NCBI RefSeq assembly: GCF_023952475.1
Contig: NZ_JALHRX010000003.1
Coordinates: forward strand, 310,001-374,000
Direction of reading: 5' to 3'
DNA: 64,000 nucleotides
Origin: Cupriavidus sp. WGlv3
GTDB lineage: Bacteria > Pseudomonadota > Gammaproteobacteria > Burkholderiales > Burkholderiaceae
A program made the translations under genes and the position numbers. Positions 24,663 to 34,673 of the stretch are shown piece by piece (within the stretch, counting starts at the first letter, position 1; every line of letters begins with the position of its first letter). The notes beneath the pieces are model-generated. The model ran no database searches and was not told where the DNA came from. It saw only the letters and a list, made by a program, of their open reading frames with translations.

Positions 24663-25742
24663 CTAGCCCTCCAGCCGCGCCACGATGGCCTCGGCCAGCC
24701 GCACGCAGCTCAGCGGGGCGCAGCCTTCGGCGTTGTTGCTGACGATGACGATGGCGGTCTGCCCGGCGCGCAGCGTGCGCGCCACCACGTCGGCAATCGC
24801 GTGGCGGGTGTCGGGATCGTCGTCGACGATGCGGTCGAATGGCGCATAGCGCTTCTCCGCGTAGGCGTAGGGGCGGCCCGCATGCAGCATCCAGCGCAGT
24901 ACCAGCGGGCCCGCCGCGGCCGCGTCCATCAATGCCTGCGCCGCCGCCTGGCGCGGCACCGGCGGCAGCCGGTCGCGCGCCGACAGGCAGAAGCGCACGC
25001 CATGGCGGCGCAGCAGCCGGATATAGCGCGGCGTCAGCAGGGCCGGATCGCGCAGCTCGACGGCATAGGCGGCGTGCGGCGTCAGCGCCGGATCCAGCGC
25101 CGGCAGCGCGCCGAGGAAGGCGTCGAGCCGCTCCAGGAATACCGCGCTGTCGGCCAGCGGTCCCATCGGCGACAGCTGGAACAGCAGCGGCCCGCACTTG
25201 TGCCCCAGGCCGCTGGTGGCCGGCACGACGAAGTCGCGCGCCGCGATCTCCGCGTCCAGGAAGGCGGCGTTGGCCAGCCGGCCGGCACCGTCCGGGCCGC
25301 GCAGCCACGCGTCGCAGACGCTGGCCGGGGCCTTGACCAGGAAGCGGAAGCCCTCCGGCACCTGCGCCGCGTACGACAGGTAGTCGGCTAGCGGGATCGG
25401 CCCGTAGAAGCCGCGGTCGATGCCGGCGGCGCGCAGCAGCGGGTGGCGCGAATAGGCGGCGAGGCCCTTGCGCGACAGCAGGCTGTCGCCGTACTCGCCG
25501 TCGTAGACGTGCCCGTTCCAGCCGGGATAGGCCCAGGACGAGGTGCCGAAATACAGCTGCGGCGGCAGCCGCGCGGCCAGCGCCTGCAGTGCGGGTGCGG
25601 CCGGAAACGGCTGCACGCTCCTGCCGCGCGCCGGTTTGCCTTGGGAGTCGGGTTGGGCGGCCGCGCCGGCTGGAGCCGAGGGCCGCCCGTGAGGGGCTGC
25701 GGAGGCGGGTAGGGGCAGCCCGCCGAAAAGGTCTTCAGTCAA
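24663..25742 (-). CDS. DUF72 (YecE-like) family protein
   Basis: A 359-residue member of the DUF72 TIM-barrel-like family of unknown function. Key stretches: YFGTSSWAYPGWNGHVY at the start of the domain (about residue 64), FYGPIPLADYLSYAAQVPEGFRFLVKAP, the YAVELRDPALLTPRY strand and VSNNAEGCAPLSC near the end. The first about 60 residues are a Pro/Ala-rich extension. The frame begins at TTG 25742, 15 bp after the cfa stop, so co-transcription with cfa is likely; no better ATG is available. Confidence 0.85.
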   Translation of the reverse strand: MTEDLFGGLPLPASAAPHGRPSAPAGAAAQPDSQGKPARGRSVQPFPAAPALQALAARLPPQLYFGTSSWAYPGWNGHVYDGEYGDSLLSRKGLAAYSRHPLLRAAGIDRGFYGPIPLADYLSYAAQVPEGFRFLVKAPASVCDAWLRGPDGAGRLANAAFLDAEIAARDFVVPATSGLGHKCGPLLFQLSPMGPLADSAVFLERLDAFLGALPALDPALTPHAAYAVELRDPALLTPRYIRLLRRHGVRFCLSARDRLPPVPRQAAAQALMDAAAAGPLVLRWMLHAGRPYAYAEKRYAPFDRIVDDDPDTRHAIADVVARTLRAGQTAIVIVSNNAEGCAPLSCVRLAEAIVARLEG

Positions 25743-25757
25743 TCGTTTCGGTTGCCT

Positions 25758-26999
25758 TCAGTGGTTGCCGCCGATGGGCTGTTCGTAGATATAGCGGCGC
25801 GACCACGGCAGCGAGTCGGCCTGCAGCCCGGACTTGTGGCACACCACCTGGTAGATCGACATCTTCTCGGTCTCGAAGGCGTGCGCGCAGCCGGCCAGGT
25901 ACACACGCCAGATGCGGTACTTCTTCTCGCCGACCATGCTGCGGATGGTATCGCCGCGCGCCTCGAAGTTGTCGGCCCAGTGGTGCAGCGTGCGCGCGTA
26001 GTGCCGGCGCAGCAGCTCGACGTCGAAGGCTTCCAGACCGCCCTGTTGCAGCGTGCGCAGCACCAGCCCGATATGGGGCAGCTCGCCCTGCGGGAACACG
26101 TAGCGGTCCATGAACTCGGCGCCGTCCATCGGCGTCGCGCCGTTGTCCGGGTCGGGCGAGGTGATGCCGTGGTTCATGGCGAAGCCGTCGTCGGCCAGCA
26201 GTTCGCGGATGCGGCTGAAGTAGCCGGGCAGGTTGTCCTTGCCCACATGCTCGAACATGCCGACGCTGGTGATGCGGTCGAAGGTGCCGGCAGTGTCGCG
26301 GTAGTCCTGCAGCCGGATCTCGATGCGGTCGGACAGGCCCGCGGCCCTGACGCGCTCGGTGGCCAGGTCGAACTGGTTCTGCGACAGCGTGATGCCCACG
26401 CAGCGCGCGCCGAACTTCTGCGCCGCGCGCAGCACCAGCGCGCCCCAGCCGCAGCCGATGTCGAGCAGGGTCTGGCCCGGCTGCAGCCGGATCTTGGTCA
26501 GGATGTGGTCGATCTTCTTGATCTGCGCGGTGGCAAGGTCTTCGTCGCCGTGTTCGAAGTAGGCGCAGGAATAGACCATGTTGGGGTCGAGCCAGAGCTT
26601 GTAGAAGTCGTTGGAGACGTCGTAGTGGTACTGGATCGACTCCCTGTCTTCCTGCTTGGTATGCGAGAAGTGCTGCGCCACCTTGTACAGCGCGCCGCCG
26701 GCGCGCCGCGTGGCCGCGGCCGAGAAGCCGTAGCCCACCTTGATGATGTCCGCCAGCCGGCCGTCGAAATCGATCTTGCCCTGGACATAGGCCTCGCCCA
26801 GGTTGTCCAGGCTGGGGGTCAGCAGCAGCGGCAGGGCCGCGGCTTCGCGCACGGTCAGCGTCACCACTGGCTTGTCGAATTGCCCGAGCGGGTATTCGGC
26901 GCCATTCCACAGCCGCAGGCTGACCGGGAGATTGGCGTTCTCGCGCAGGTCGGCGATCCAGTTGTCGAGTTGCTTTTCCAGGGTTTGCTTGAAAAACAT
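25758..26999 (-). CDS. cfa: Cyclopropane-fatty-acyl-phospholipid synthase
   Basis: Cfa uses S-adenosylmethionine to add a methylene group to cis-unsaturated acyl chains of membrane phospholipids. The 413-residue product has an N-terminal lipid-binding domain and a methyltransferase domain: YDVSNDFYKLWLDPNMVYSCAYF, the SAM motif LLDIGCGWGALV, GITLSQNQ, and VGMFEHVG with the catalytic region. I chose ATG 26999 because GGAGGTGAAGCGC precedes it; a longer frame starts ten residues earlier. It lies upstream of the DUF72 gene. Confidence 0.94.
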   Translation of the reverse strand: MFFKQTLEKQLDNWIADLRENANLPVSLRLWNGAEYPLGQFDKPVVTLTVREAAALPLLLTPSLDNLGEAYVQGKIDFDGRLADIIKVGYGFSAAATRRAGGALYKVAQHFSHTKQEDRESIQYHYDVSNDFYKLWLDPNMVYSCAYFEHGDEDLATAQIKKIDHILTKIRLQPGQTLLDIGCGWGALVLRAAQKFGARCVGITLSQNQFDLATERVRAAGLSDRIEIRLQDYRDTAGTFDRITSVGMFEHVGKDNLPGYFSRIRELLADDGFAMNHGITSPDPDNGATPMDGAEFMDRYVFPQGELPHIGLVLRTLQQGGLEAFDVELLRRHYARTLHHWADNFEARGDTIRSMVGEKKYRIWRVYLAGCAHAFETEKMSIYQVVCHKSGLQADSLPWSRRYIYEQPIGGNH

Positions 27000-27239
27000 G
27001 CGCTTCACCTCCCGATGGTTGCGGCACACGCTTCGGCGGACGCATCCGGCAAGGAGAAACTGCGCGCAAACCTTGCCCGATCCGTCGCGAGCGCTGCAAG
27101 AAAAGAGTAGCCAAGCGACGCCTGTCTCACTTTAGTCCAATTCCGCAGCCCGTGCAGCGCACCGCCGGAAGACCCTGCCGTCGTCCCGGGAGAGACGTAG
27201 AGGCATCAGCGCGGACGCGCGCGGCGTCCGCCGGCCGGC

Positions 27240-27878
27240 TCAGGGCGACAGCCGCACGATCTGCCAGCCCGTGCCGGGCTGGACCCGGTAGGCGATGCGG
27301 TCATGCAGCCGCGACGGCCGGCCCTGCCAGAATTCCAGCGCGGTCGGCACCAGGCGGTAGCCGCCCCAGTAGGGCGGGCGCGGCGGGTTTTCGCCGTACT
27401 TGCTGCGGTATTCCTGCTCGCGCTGCTCGAGCACGTCGCGGCCGGTGACCTCCCGGCTTTGCGCCGACGCCCAGGCGCCGACGCGCGAGCCCAGCGGACG
27501 GGTGGCGAAATAGGCGTCGCTTTCGTCCTCGGAGACCTTCTCGACGCGGCCCTCGACGCGTACCTGGCGCTCGAGCTGGACCCAGTGGAACAGCAGCGCG
27601 GCGCGCGGGTTTGCCGCGAGGTCCAGGCCCTTGCGGCTTTCATAGTTGGTGAAGAAGGTAAAGCCGCGGTCGTCGATGCCCTTGAGCAGCACGATGCGCG
27701 CCGAGGGCTGGCCGTCGGCGTCGACCGTGGCCAGGGTCATGGCATTGGGTTCAGGCAGCTTGGCCGTGACCGCTTCGTCGAACCAGCGCTTGAACTGGCT
27801 CATCGGGTCCGGGGCCACGTCGGATTCGGACAGCGCGCCCAGCACATAGGTGCGGCGCAGGTCGGCAAGTTGGGTCAT
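27240..27878 (-). CDS. pdxH: Pyridoxamine/pyridoxine 5'-phosphate oxidase
   Basis: PdxH is the FMN-dependent last step of pyridoxal-phosphate synthesis and salvage. The 212-residue product ([11 protein letters not shown] start at 27878) has [48 protein letters not shown] and the C-terminal family ending [12 protein letters not shown]...[14 protein letters not shown]. Length is typical (about 210-218). The frame runs 34 codons further upstream but that part is Pro-rich and not conserved. Confidence 0.96.
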   Translation of the reverse strand: MTQLADLRRTYVLGALSESDVAPDPMSQFKRWFDEAVTAKLPEPNAMTLATVDADGQPSARIVLLKGIDDRGFTFFTNYESRKGLDLAANPRAALLFHWVQLERQVRVEGRVEKVSEDESDAYFATRPLGSRVGAWASAQSREVTGRDVLEQREQEYRSKYGENPPRPPYWGGYRLVPTALEFWQGRPSRLHDRIAYRVQPGTGWQIVRLSP

Positions 27879-28029
27879 GTCGCAATCATCAGGGAGTCGG
27901 TCCGGAAGCGCGGTGCGCCCGGGGGGCGGGGGCCGCGGGTCCGGCTGATTCGAGTATAGCGAATGCATCGGGGGCCGCATTTGCGTGGCGACAAGCGGCG
28001 ACCAGCGGCAACCAGCGGTCCCTGCTGCG

Positions 28030-29241
28030 TCACCCGCCGGCAGTGGGCTGCGCCGGCGGTGCCAGCGCCTTGCGCCCCTGGCGCCGCGAATAGTAGCCGG
28101 CCGCGCCCATCGCGCCCGCCATCGACAGGAAGATCGGCAGCATGCCCAGGGCCGTGCCGACTACGCCGAAGGTGAGCGGCCACACCACCTGGCTGGTGTT
28201 CAGCACCGCCGAGCGCAGGCCCAGCGCTTCGCCCGCGCGGCCGTGCGGCGACGCGGTGTGCAGGATGTTCATGACATTGGGCTGCGCGCTGCCCAGCGCC
28301 AGGCCCAGCACGAAGGCCAGTGCGCACATCAGCCAGAAGTGCGCGACGAAGGGATAGGCCAGATAGGCCAGCGCGCCCACCAGCAGGGCGGCGCGGATGA
28401 TTTTCCATTCCGACAGCCGGCGCGACACCGCCGGCATCGCCACCCGGATGGCAAAGGTGGCGATGGCGAAAGCGCCCAGCACCCACCCGATCGACGACGG
28501 CGACAGCCCGATGCGCGAGCCCTGGATCGGGATCAGGAACGCGTGCAGGTCCCACGCGGCCGACAGCACCGCGCTGGCGACGAAGACTGCGCGCAGTTCG
28601 GGATGCTGCAGCAGGTCGAGCGTGGAATGGCGGCTGCCGTCCGCGATGGCGATGCGCCCGGCGTTGCCGCCGCGCGCGGGCAGCCGCGGCCGCACCCATT
28701 GCAGGCCGGCCTGGCCGGCCAGCGCCACCGCCACCAGCACCGCGAACGCGGGGCGGAAGCCCGCATGCTCGATCACGTAGCCCATCGCCACCGGCCCGAG
28801 CGTGCCCGACACCGACAGCCCGAGCGCATGCCAGGTGTAGTTGCGCAGCCGGGTGGCATCGGTCGAGACCTGTCCGATCAGCAGCTGCATCGCCACCTGG
28901 ACCAGCATGAAGCCGACGCCGATCAGCGCGCACGACAGGTACAGCGCATCCAGCTCGTGCCACAGCGCTGGCAGCAGCGTGCCCGCCACCACCATCAGCG
29001 AACCCGCCATCATCGGCTTGCGCGGGCCGATCTGGTCGATGCGCTTGCCGGCGCGGATCGCCAGCAGCATCGGCAGCAGCGCGTACAGCGACATCAGCAC
29101 GCCCAGCGTGACGGTGGAAGCCTTGAGGGAAATCGCGAACAGCGACACCACCACGCGGCTGGCATTGAAGGCCACGTGGTTGCACACCGTCAGTGCGATC
29201 AGCCAGGTGATCGGCGGGACGGCGGCATGCGTCAGCGTCAT
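28030..29241 (-). CDS. MFS transporter
   Basis: A 403-residue major facilitator with twelve predicted membrane helices in two halves. The loop 2-3 motif region reads [17 protein letters not shown], an expected MFS signature A variant. No neighbouring pathway gene hints at a substrate. A reasonable sigma-70 promoter lies about 190 bp upstream (29439-29467). Confidence 0.88.
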   Translation of the reverse strand: MTLTHAAVPPITWLIALTVCNHVAFNASRVVVSLFAISLKASTVTLGVLMSLYALLPMLLAIRAGKRIDQIGPRKPMMAGSLMVVAGTLLPALWHELDALYLSCALIGVGFMLVQVAMQLLIGQVSTDATRLRNYTWHALGLSVSGTLGPVAMGYVIEHAGFRPAFAVLVAVALAGQAGLQWVRPRLPARGGNAGRIAIADGSRHSTLDLLQHPELRAVFVASAVLSAAWDLHAFLIPIQGSRIGLSPSSIGWVLGAFAIATFAIRVAMPAVSRRLSEWKIIRAALLVGALAYLAYPFVAHFWLMCALAFVLGLALGSAQPNVMNILHTASPHGRAGEALGLRSAVLNTSQVVWPLTFGVVGTALGMLPIFLSMAGAMGAAGYYSRRQGRKALAPPAQPTAGG

Positions 29242-29550
29242 GGGGCGGGGCGAAGCGTACGTGAAGCGCGTCTGGTGCCGGCTGGGTGCCGTACCAGAGC
29301 GGTGAATCGGAAAATGGCCGCAAGACAGGCAGCAAAAACAAAGGGCGGCCGCAGCCGCACCTTCAAGGATGCCACACGGGCGAGCCCGCGTCTCAGCCGA
29401 TGCTTGCCATGCTTGAGCTTCTTGTAAATGGCCGTTTAATTATGCGCCTGAGCGCGGCGCGGCACAACGACAACGTGCGTCAACGTGACGCATCGGCGCG
29501 ATGTGTTGCGATTTTGTTTAAATCGCGAGGGCGCGGAGTGGCGGTCGGAT
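29242..29550. other. 309-bp intergenic region between asmA-like and MFS genes
   Basis: Both flanking genes are on the minus strand. The region carries a minus-strand promoter (29439-29467) and an AT-rich patch at 29420-29445, unusual in this GC-rich DNA. I see no open frame with a family-like product and no strong terminator. Confidence 0.6.
29439..29467 (-). promoter_or_regulatory. Sigma-70-like promoter for the MFS gene
   Basis: Reading the minus strand, TTGTGC (29467-29462), a 17-bp spacer and CATAAT (29444-29439). It would give an approximately 190-nt leader before the MFS start. Confidence 0.6.
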
Positions 29551-31941
29551 TCAGCCGCCCTGGTAGAACGACCTGTCGTTGGCCGGACGCTGCGGCGGGC
29601 GCTGGCCGGCCGGCCGGGGCGGCTCGCGCGGGGCGGTGGCGGCGGGCTTGCCGGGACGCGCCGCCGCGGTGGCCGGCGCTTCGGAGCGGCTGGTGGCGAC
29701 CGACCCCGAGCGGCCCGTTGCCGCGGCAGCGTCGGCGGGCGCCGCGGCAGCCTTCGGGTCCTTGTAGGTCTTGCCGGGCGGCGGCGCGGTGGGGCGCTTG
29801 CGCAGTTCGGCCAGCAGCCTGGCGCACTGCGTGTCGTCGCCGCCCGGCGAGAGGTCGAGCAGCGGCAGCACCGCGGTGGCGACCGGCGCCAGCAGCGCCA
29901 GCGACAGCGCACCGCCGGCACGCAGCGCCAGCACGCCGATATCGGGGCTGACGCGCGGGTTCTTCATGGTGCCGCCGACATACAGCGGCGAGCGCAGCGA
30001 GAAGACGCGCAGGCCCTTGGAGTCGGGGTGGATGGTCAGCGCCAGCCGTTCGCTGCGCAGGTCGATGCCGCCGGTGGTCTCGATCACCGCGTCCTGGGTG
30101 TCGAGCACGAAAGTGCGCGCGCGCGCCACGCCGTCGGTCATGGCGAAGTCGCTGACGCCGCAGTTGATCTGCACCGGCTTGTCGCCGAACAGCTTCGACA
30201 CCACCAGGCTGCCGACATTCAGGCCGATCGCCTCGAGCAGGAACTTGCTGACGGTGCCGTTCTCGACCAGCAGCCGCGCCTCGCCGTTGGACGAGCCCAG
30301 CAGCGCCGCCACCGAATTGCCGGTGGCCGACAGCTTGGCGCTGCCGTTGAGTTCGCCGATGCTGGCGCGCATCAGGTCGATGGTCGGGAACAGCTGCTTG
30401 AGCTTCATGCGCCGCGCCTTCAGGTCGACCATCGCGCCCATGGGCTCGCGCTTGCCGTCGAGCCGCACGGTCGACACCAGGTTGCCGCCGGCGACGCCGA
30501 AGTTGAGCGGGTCGAGCAGCAGCACGCCGTCCTGCAGCTTCAGGTGCGTGACCAGGTCGGTGATCGGCAGCTCGGCGTCGCGGATGATGCGCTTGCCGGT
30601 GAAGTGCACGTCGGCGTCGATCTCGTCCCAGCGCTCGGTGCGGAACGGCGCCACCGGCAGCGCCTTGTCCGCCGGCTGGGCCACCGGGCTGTCCTTGGCC
30701 GGGCGGCCGGGCTTGGCGTCGGCGCCGATCAGCGGGGCCAGGTCGACGAAGCGCAACTGGTTCGACACAAGGTTGCCGGCCAGCAGCGGGCGCGGGTCGC
30801 GCTTGGTGAAGGTGAGCGTGCCGGACAGGTCGCTGCCGCCGACGCGGCCGGTGAACTTCTGGTACTCGTAGATCGAGCCCTCCTTGCGCAGCGTCGCCAT
30901 CAGCCGGCCCCGGGTCTGGTACGGCGGCGTCGACGGCAGCACCACGCCGGTGAGCGCGTAGAGCTTGGCCATGCTGTCGCCGGCCAGGGTCAGGTGCATG
31001 TCCAGCGCCGCCAGGTGCGCCGGGTTGGTGACGGTGCCTTCGATCTGGGCGCGCGTGGTGCCCACGCGCACATCGGCCTGGATCGGGAACGGCACGTCGG
31101 TATTGCGCAGGCTCAGCACCGTGCCGGCCTTGCCGCTGGCGTTGATGGTGGCCTCGTTGTAGCGTCCGGTCGCCTTCCAGCGCACGCCATAGCGGCCGTC
31201 GCCGCCGTTGGCGGGCGCCGCGGAGGCCGGGCCGCCGTTGGCGGGCGCCGCGGAGGCCGGGCCGCCGGCGCGCGGCGCCGAGGCCGCTTGCGCGGCGCTG
31301 CCCGGCGGCCCGGGTGGCACGGCCGAGGCCTGCGGCTCGACCAGCGCGCCGTCGCGCGCCTTGTCATAGAGCGGGGCGCTGCCGATGGTGTCGAGTTCGG
31401 CCTGCAGCGAGATCTTCTTGAGCTGGTCGGTCAGCGCCAGGTTGCCGCGCGCCAGCACCACCTCGCCGACATCCAGCTGCCATTTCGAGGTGCCATTTTT
31501 TTTCGGGCCGGTGTCGAAGGTCCAGTTGTTGCGGCTGTCGGCCAGGCGCTCCAGCCATACCGCCGGGCTGTCGATGACGATGGTCGGCACCGCGATCTCG
31601 TTGGCCAGCAGCGGCAGCGGGCGCAGCACGAAGATCAGCTCGCGCACGGTCGCCATATGGGGCTGCGCGGCCCAGTCCGGGTTGCCGACGGTGATGTCGC
31701 GCGCCGACAGCCGCGGCCACGGCACCAGCGTGCGCCAGCCTTGCTCGCCCTCGCCGCGGCGCCAGGTCACGGTCAGGTCGCCATTGATGGCAAAGGGGCG
31801 GCCGATGGCTTCGGAAACGCGGTCGTTGAGCCAGGGCTTGATCCGGTTCCAGTCGAAGGTCAGGATCACGACCACCAGCAGCGCGACCAGCGCGACCGGA
31901 GTCAGGACACTCCACAGAACGACCTTGCGGCGCACGGGCAT
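29551..31941 (-). CDS. AsmA-family envelope protein
   Basis: A 796-residue AsmA-like protein. An N-terminal signal-anchor (VVLWSVLTPVALVALLVVVILTF) is followed by the AsmA motif DWNRIKPWLNDRVSEAIGRPF and long beta-rich periplasmic sequence, and the C-terminal AsmA-2 region contains GVSDFAMTDGVARARTFVLDTQDA. Family members are bridge-like proteins implicated in phospholipid transport to the outer membrane. The C-terminal about 80 residues are Pro/Ala/Arg-rich low complexity. A 30-bp tandem repeat lies in the first third. Confidence 0.92.
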   Translation of the reverse strand: MPVRRKVVLWSVLTPVALVALLVVVILTFDWNRIKPWLNDRVSEAIGRPFAINGDLTVTWRRGEGEQGWRTLVPWPRLSARDITVGNPDWAAQPHMATVRELIFVLRPLPLLANEIAVPTIVIDSPAVWLERLADSRNNWTFDTGPKKNGTSKWQLDVGEVVLARGNLALTDQLKKISLQAELDTIGSAPLYDKARDGALVEPQASAVPPGPPGSAAQAASAPRAGGPASAAPANGGPASAAPANGGDGRYGVRWKATGRYNEATINASGKAGTVLSLRNTDVPFPIQADVRVGTTRAQIEGTVTNPAHLAALDMHLTLAGDSMAKLYALTGVVLPSTPPYQTRGRLMATLRKEGSIYEYQKFTGRVGGSDLSGTLTFTKRDPRPLLAGNLVSNQLRFVDLAPLIGADAKPGRPAKDSPVAQPADKALPVAPFRTERWDEIDADVHFTGKRIIRDAELPITDLVTHLKLQDGVLLLDPLNFGVAGGNLVSTVRLDGKREPMGAMVDLKARRMKLKQLFPTIDLMRASIGELNGSAKLSATGNSVAALLGSSNGEARLLVENGTVSKFLLEAIGLNVGSLVVSKLFGDKPVQINCGVSDFAMTDGVARARTFVLDTQDAVIETTGGIDLRSERLALTIHPDSKGLRVFSLRSPLYVGGTMKNPRVSPDIGVLALRAGGALSLALLAPVATAVLPLLDLSPGGDDTQCARLLAELRKRPTAPPPGKTYKDPKAAAAPADAAAATGRSGSVATSRSEAPATAAARPGKPAATAPREPPRPAGQRPPQRPANDRSFYQGG
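31201..31260 (-). repeat. Exact 30-bp tandem duplication inside the AsmA gene
   Basis: Two identical 30-bp copies (31201-31230 and 31231-31260) encode two PASAAPANGG decapeptides in a Pro/Ala/Gly linker. Being in frame, it only lengthens a disordered loop; likely recent slippage. Confidence 0.9.
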
Positions 31942-32150
31942 GAGGCGGGCTCCTGGCTGGCGGGGGCGAGGGCCCGCGGAACCCGCGCGAGGCGGCGCGG
32001 CGAACGGACCACTGCAGGTCTATTGTATAGTTGCGCGCTTCCCGTCCTTGTCGGGGACTGGCTGACATCGCCGCCGGAAAATGCCGGATTTTTTGCCCCG
32101 GTATTGCCATGCCCGGCGTAGCCCGCGTCCCGAAATCCGCTCCCTCCTGT

Positions 32151-33020
32151 ATGAACGATGCCGCACACGAACTGGCTGGCCTGCCGGAGCCGCTGACCCA
32201 CGAAAGCCCGGCCGACGACGACTACCATCGACGCTTCGGTGGCGTGGCGCGGCTGTACGGCGCCGCCGGGCTGGCCCGGCTGGAGGCGGCGAGCGTGTGC
32301 GTGGTCGGCATCGGCGGGGTCGGCAGCTGGGCGGCCGAGGCGCTGGCACGCAACGCGGTCGGCCGCATCACGCTGATCGACCTGGACCATATCGCGCTGT
32401 CCAACACCAACCGCCAGATCCATGCGCTGGGCGACGCCTACGGGCGTGCCAAGGTCGAGGCCATGGCCGAGCGCATCGCCGCCATCAACCCGCGTTGCCG
32501 CGTGACCCAGGTCGACGAGTTCGTTACCGCCGACAACGTGCCGGACCTGCTTGGCGACGGCTATGACTACGTGATCGACGCCATCGACGCGGTGCGCGTG
32601 AAGACCGCCATGCTGGGCTGGGCCAGGCGCCAGGGCGTGCCGGTGATCACCTGTGGCGGCGCCGGCGGCCAGCTCGACCCTACGCGCGTGCGCATCGACG
32701 ACCTCGCGCGCACGATCCAGGATCCGCTGCTGTCCAAGGTGCGCGCCAGCCTGCGCAAGCAGTGGGGCTTTACCCGCGACCCGAAGAAGAAGTTCGGCAT
32801 CGCCGCGGTCTATTCCGACGAGCCGCTGCGATACCCCGAGCCCGAGCAGCAGGCCTGCGAGCTCGACGAGGCACCGCCGCCGGAGGAGCCGTCCGGCCAG
32901 GCCGCCGCGCGCGGGCCGCAAGGACTGGCGTGCGCCGGCTTCGGCTCGTCGGTGGCGGTGACGGCGGTGTTCGGCTTTGTCGCGGCGTCGGCGGCGATCG
33001 GCGCGATCGCGCGCGGCTGA
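32151..33020 (+). CDS. tcdA: tRNA threonylcarbamoyladenosine (t6A) dehydratase TcdA
   Basis: TcdA (CsdL) is the E1-like enzyme that cyclises t6A37 in tRNA to ct6A. The 289-residue product (ATG 32151) has RRFGGVARLYGAAGLARL at the N-terminus, the nucleotide-binding VVGIGGVGSWAAEALARN, LIDLDHIALSNTNRQ, YVIDAIDAVRVKTAML and VITCGGAGGQLDPTRV. A Glu/Pro-rich insert near residues 235-255 and a C-terminal hydrophobic stretch (VAVTAVFGFVAASAAIGAIA) are as in the family. ATG 32109 is an alternative start; neither has a clear ribosome site. Confidence 0.92.
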   Translation: MNDAAHELAGLPEPLTHESPADDDYHRRFGGVARLYGAAGLARLEAASVCVVGIGGVGSWAAEALARNAVGRITLIDLDHIALSNTNRQIHALGDAYGRAKVEAMAERIAAINPRCRVTQVDEFVTADNVPDLLGDGYDYVIDAIDAVRVKTAMLGWARRQGVPVITCGGAGGQLDPTRVRIDDLARTIQDPLLSKVRASLRKQWGFTRDPKKKFGIAAVYSDEPLRYPEPEQQACELDEAPPPEEPSGQAAARGPQGLACAGFGSSVAVTAVFGFVAASAAIGAIARG

Positions 33021-33041
33021 GGCCTTGCGCCGCCGCGCCGT

Positions 33042-33620
33042 TCAGGCGCTCAGCGCGCGCCGCAGCGCGTCGATGTCGGCCTGCCCTGGTGCCTGGTTGT
33101 CGAAAAAGATCAGTTCCGGATAGTCGGCGGGCGCCGGCATGAAGCGCCGGGTCCGGTACGCGTCCCAGTGCGCCAGCTTGTAGGCGTCGTTGGGGTTGCC
33201 GCGCCGGATGATGCGCGCGTGGGCCTCGTCCTCGGGCAGGTGGACCCAGACCGTGCGCACCGTGGTGCCGGCGGGTACGTGCAGCCAGTCCGGGTCGTTC
33301 AGCAGGTGGGCGCGGACCTCGCGCGACAGCGGGCCGATCACGATCGCGCTGATGCCCAGCGCGAGGTTCTCGCGCGCGGTGTCGAGCAGGCCCTGGTATT
33401 CGGGGTCGCGCAGGTGCTCCAGGTAGGCCGGGCTGTCGCGGTCGTTGGGGTCGCCAGTGATGGCGGCCATGGCCGCGGCGCTGTAGCGGCCGTACAGCGT
33501 GTCCTTGTCGAGCAGGCAGAACGGCTCGCCGGTGGCCTGCATCAACGGGCCGATCAGGCGGTGGGCGAGGGTGGTCTTGCCGGTGCCGGCATGGCCGCAG
33601 AAGAAAATCAGTCGGGGCAT
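33042..33620 (-). CDS. P-loop NTPase / small-molecule kinase-like protein
   Basis: A 192-residue protein starting MPRLIFFCGHAGTGKTTLAH, with a Walker A motif GHAGTGKTT at residues 9-17. It then has LLDKDTLYGRYS, AIVIGPLSREVR and TTVRTVWVHLPEDEAHARIIRRGN, the last resembling the LID/arginine region of shikimate or gluconate kinase-type proteins (AAA_33 group). Such proteins phosphorylate small metabolites, but the substrate is not evident. It is convergent with tcdA. Confidence 0.8.
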   Translation of the reverse strand: MPRLIFFCGHAGTGKTTLAHRLIGPLMQATGEPFCLLDKDTLYGRYSAAAMAAITGDPNDRDSPAYLEHLRDPEYQGLLDTARENLALGISAIVIGPLSREVRAHLLNDPDWLHVPAGTTVRTVWVHLPEDEAHARIIRRGNPNDAYKLAHWDAYRTRRFMPAPADYPELIFFDNQAPGQADIDALRRALSA

Positions 33621-33752
33621 GAGCGAAAGACGGTAGGGGTGACGGACCGGCCGCATTACCCACAGCATACCCGCTCGCTTGCGCCAGATCAGGCCCGGGT
33701 CGCGCCGATTCGGTATCCTTGCCGTTTTTCTCCACGCTTGCCGCCCCTCCCC

Positions 33753-34193
33753 ATGGACGCCAAAGACCAGCTTTCCTCCGCCGGCCTGCCGGACCACCTG
33801 CACCTGGGCGAACCGGTCACCGACGCCACCCACGCCGAGTTCGTGCAGCTTCTGGCGGCGGTCGCCAGCGCCGACGACGACGCCTTCCTGGCGGCGATGG
33901 ACGCATGGATCGACCACACCCGCCATCATTTCGCGCAGGAAGAGCAGTGGATGGAAGCCATGGGCTTCGGCCCGCGCCATTGCCACGCGGGCGAGCACCA
34001 GCAGGTGCTGGCGGTGGCCGTCGCGGTGCGCGACAAGGTGCACAGCGATGCCGAGTTCCAGCTTGGCCGCCGGCTGGTGGCCGAGCTGTCAGGCTGGTTC
34101 GACCATCACGTCAAGTCGATGGACGCGATGATGGTCGAGCATATGCGCGCGAACGGCTTCACGCTGATCGAGGGCCCGGCCACGGCGGCCTGA
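33753..34193 (+). CDS. Bacteriohemerythrin-type oxygen-binding protein
   Basis: A 146-residue single-domain hemerythrin. Diiron-binding motifs are visible: the THAEF His/Glu region, HTRHHFAQEEQWM, HAGEHQQVL and FDHHVKSMDAMM. Four helices are expected. Hemerythrins bind oxygen reversibly and in bacteria serve oxygen storage, sensing or delivery. It stands alone, divergent from the P-loop gene. Confidence 0.92.
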   Translation: MDAKDQLSSAGLPDHLHLGEPVTDATHAEFVQLLAAVASADDDAFLAAMDAWIDHTRHHFAQEEQWMEAMGFGPRHCHAGEHQQVLAVAVAVRDKVHSDAEFQLGRRLVAELSGWFDHHVKSMDAMMVEHMRANGFTLIEGPATAA

Positions 34194-34224
34194 TTGCCGC
34201 GGAGGTGGCGCTCAAGCCTGGCGT

Positions 34225-34602
34225 TCAGCCCTGGCGCGCCGCGTCGCGGTCGATCACCACGAAGTATTTGCGCACCGGGTCCAGCACCTGGAACACACCG
34301 CTAAAGCCGCCCGGGATCACGCAGGCATCGCCGGGGCCGAATTCGCTGGCATGGCCGCTGTCGTCGCTGATGCGGATGCGGCCGCTGATAACGTGGAAGA
34401 ACTCTTCCTTGCCCACCGGGAAGGCGATGCGCCAGGCACCCGGCTCGCACGCCCAGATACCGCAATCGAAATCGCCATGCTGCGCGCTGTAGTGCGTCCA
34501 GGTGGTGCGGTCCGGATTGCCGGCCACCAGCCGGTCGGGGCGCGGCCGGTCGTGGCTGGGAGCGGGTTCGGTCTTGAAGTCGATCAGGCGGGGCGCGGTC
34601 AT
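34225..34602 (-). CDS. Cupin-domain protein (Cupin_3 / DUF861 type)
   Basis: A 125-residue small cupin, ATG 34602. Motifs: CGIWACEPGAWRIAF, KEEFFHVISGRIRISDDSG and FGPGDACVIPGGFSGVFQV, the paired cupin motifs of the DUF861 group that includes ethanolamine utilisation and ureidoglycolate-related proteins. No partner gene suggests its function. A longer frame exists upstream but those residues are not cupin-like. Confidence 0.85.
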   Translation of the reverse strand: MTAPRLIDFKTEPAPSHDRPRPDRLVAGNPDRTTWTHYSAQHGDFDCGIWACEPGAWRIAFPVGKEEFFHVISGRIRISDDSGHASEFGPGDACVIPGGFSGVFQVLDPVRKYFVVIDRDAARQG

Positions 34603-34673
34603 GGCAGCGGGTGAATCGCGGAGGCGGCGGAACTGAGAAGCCGCCAGTTTACCGCGCCGGGCCCGCGTCACCG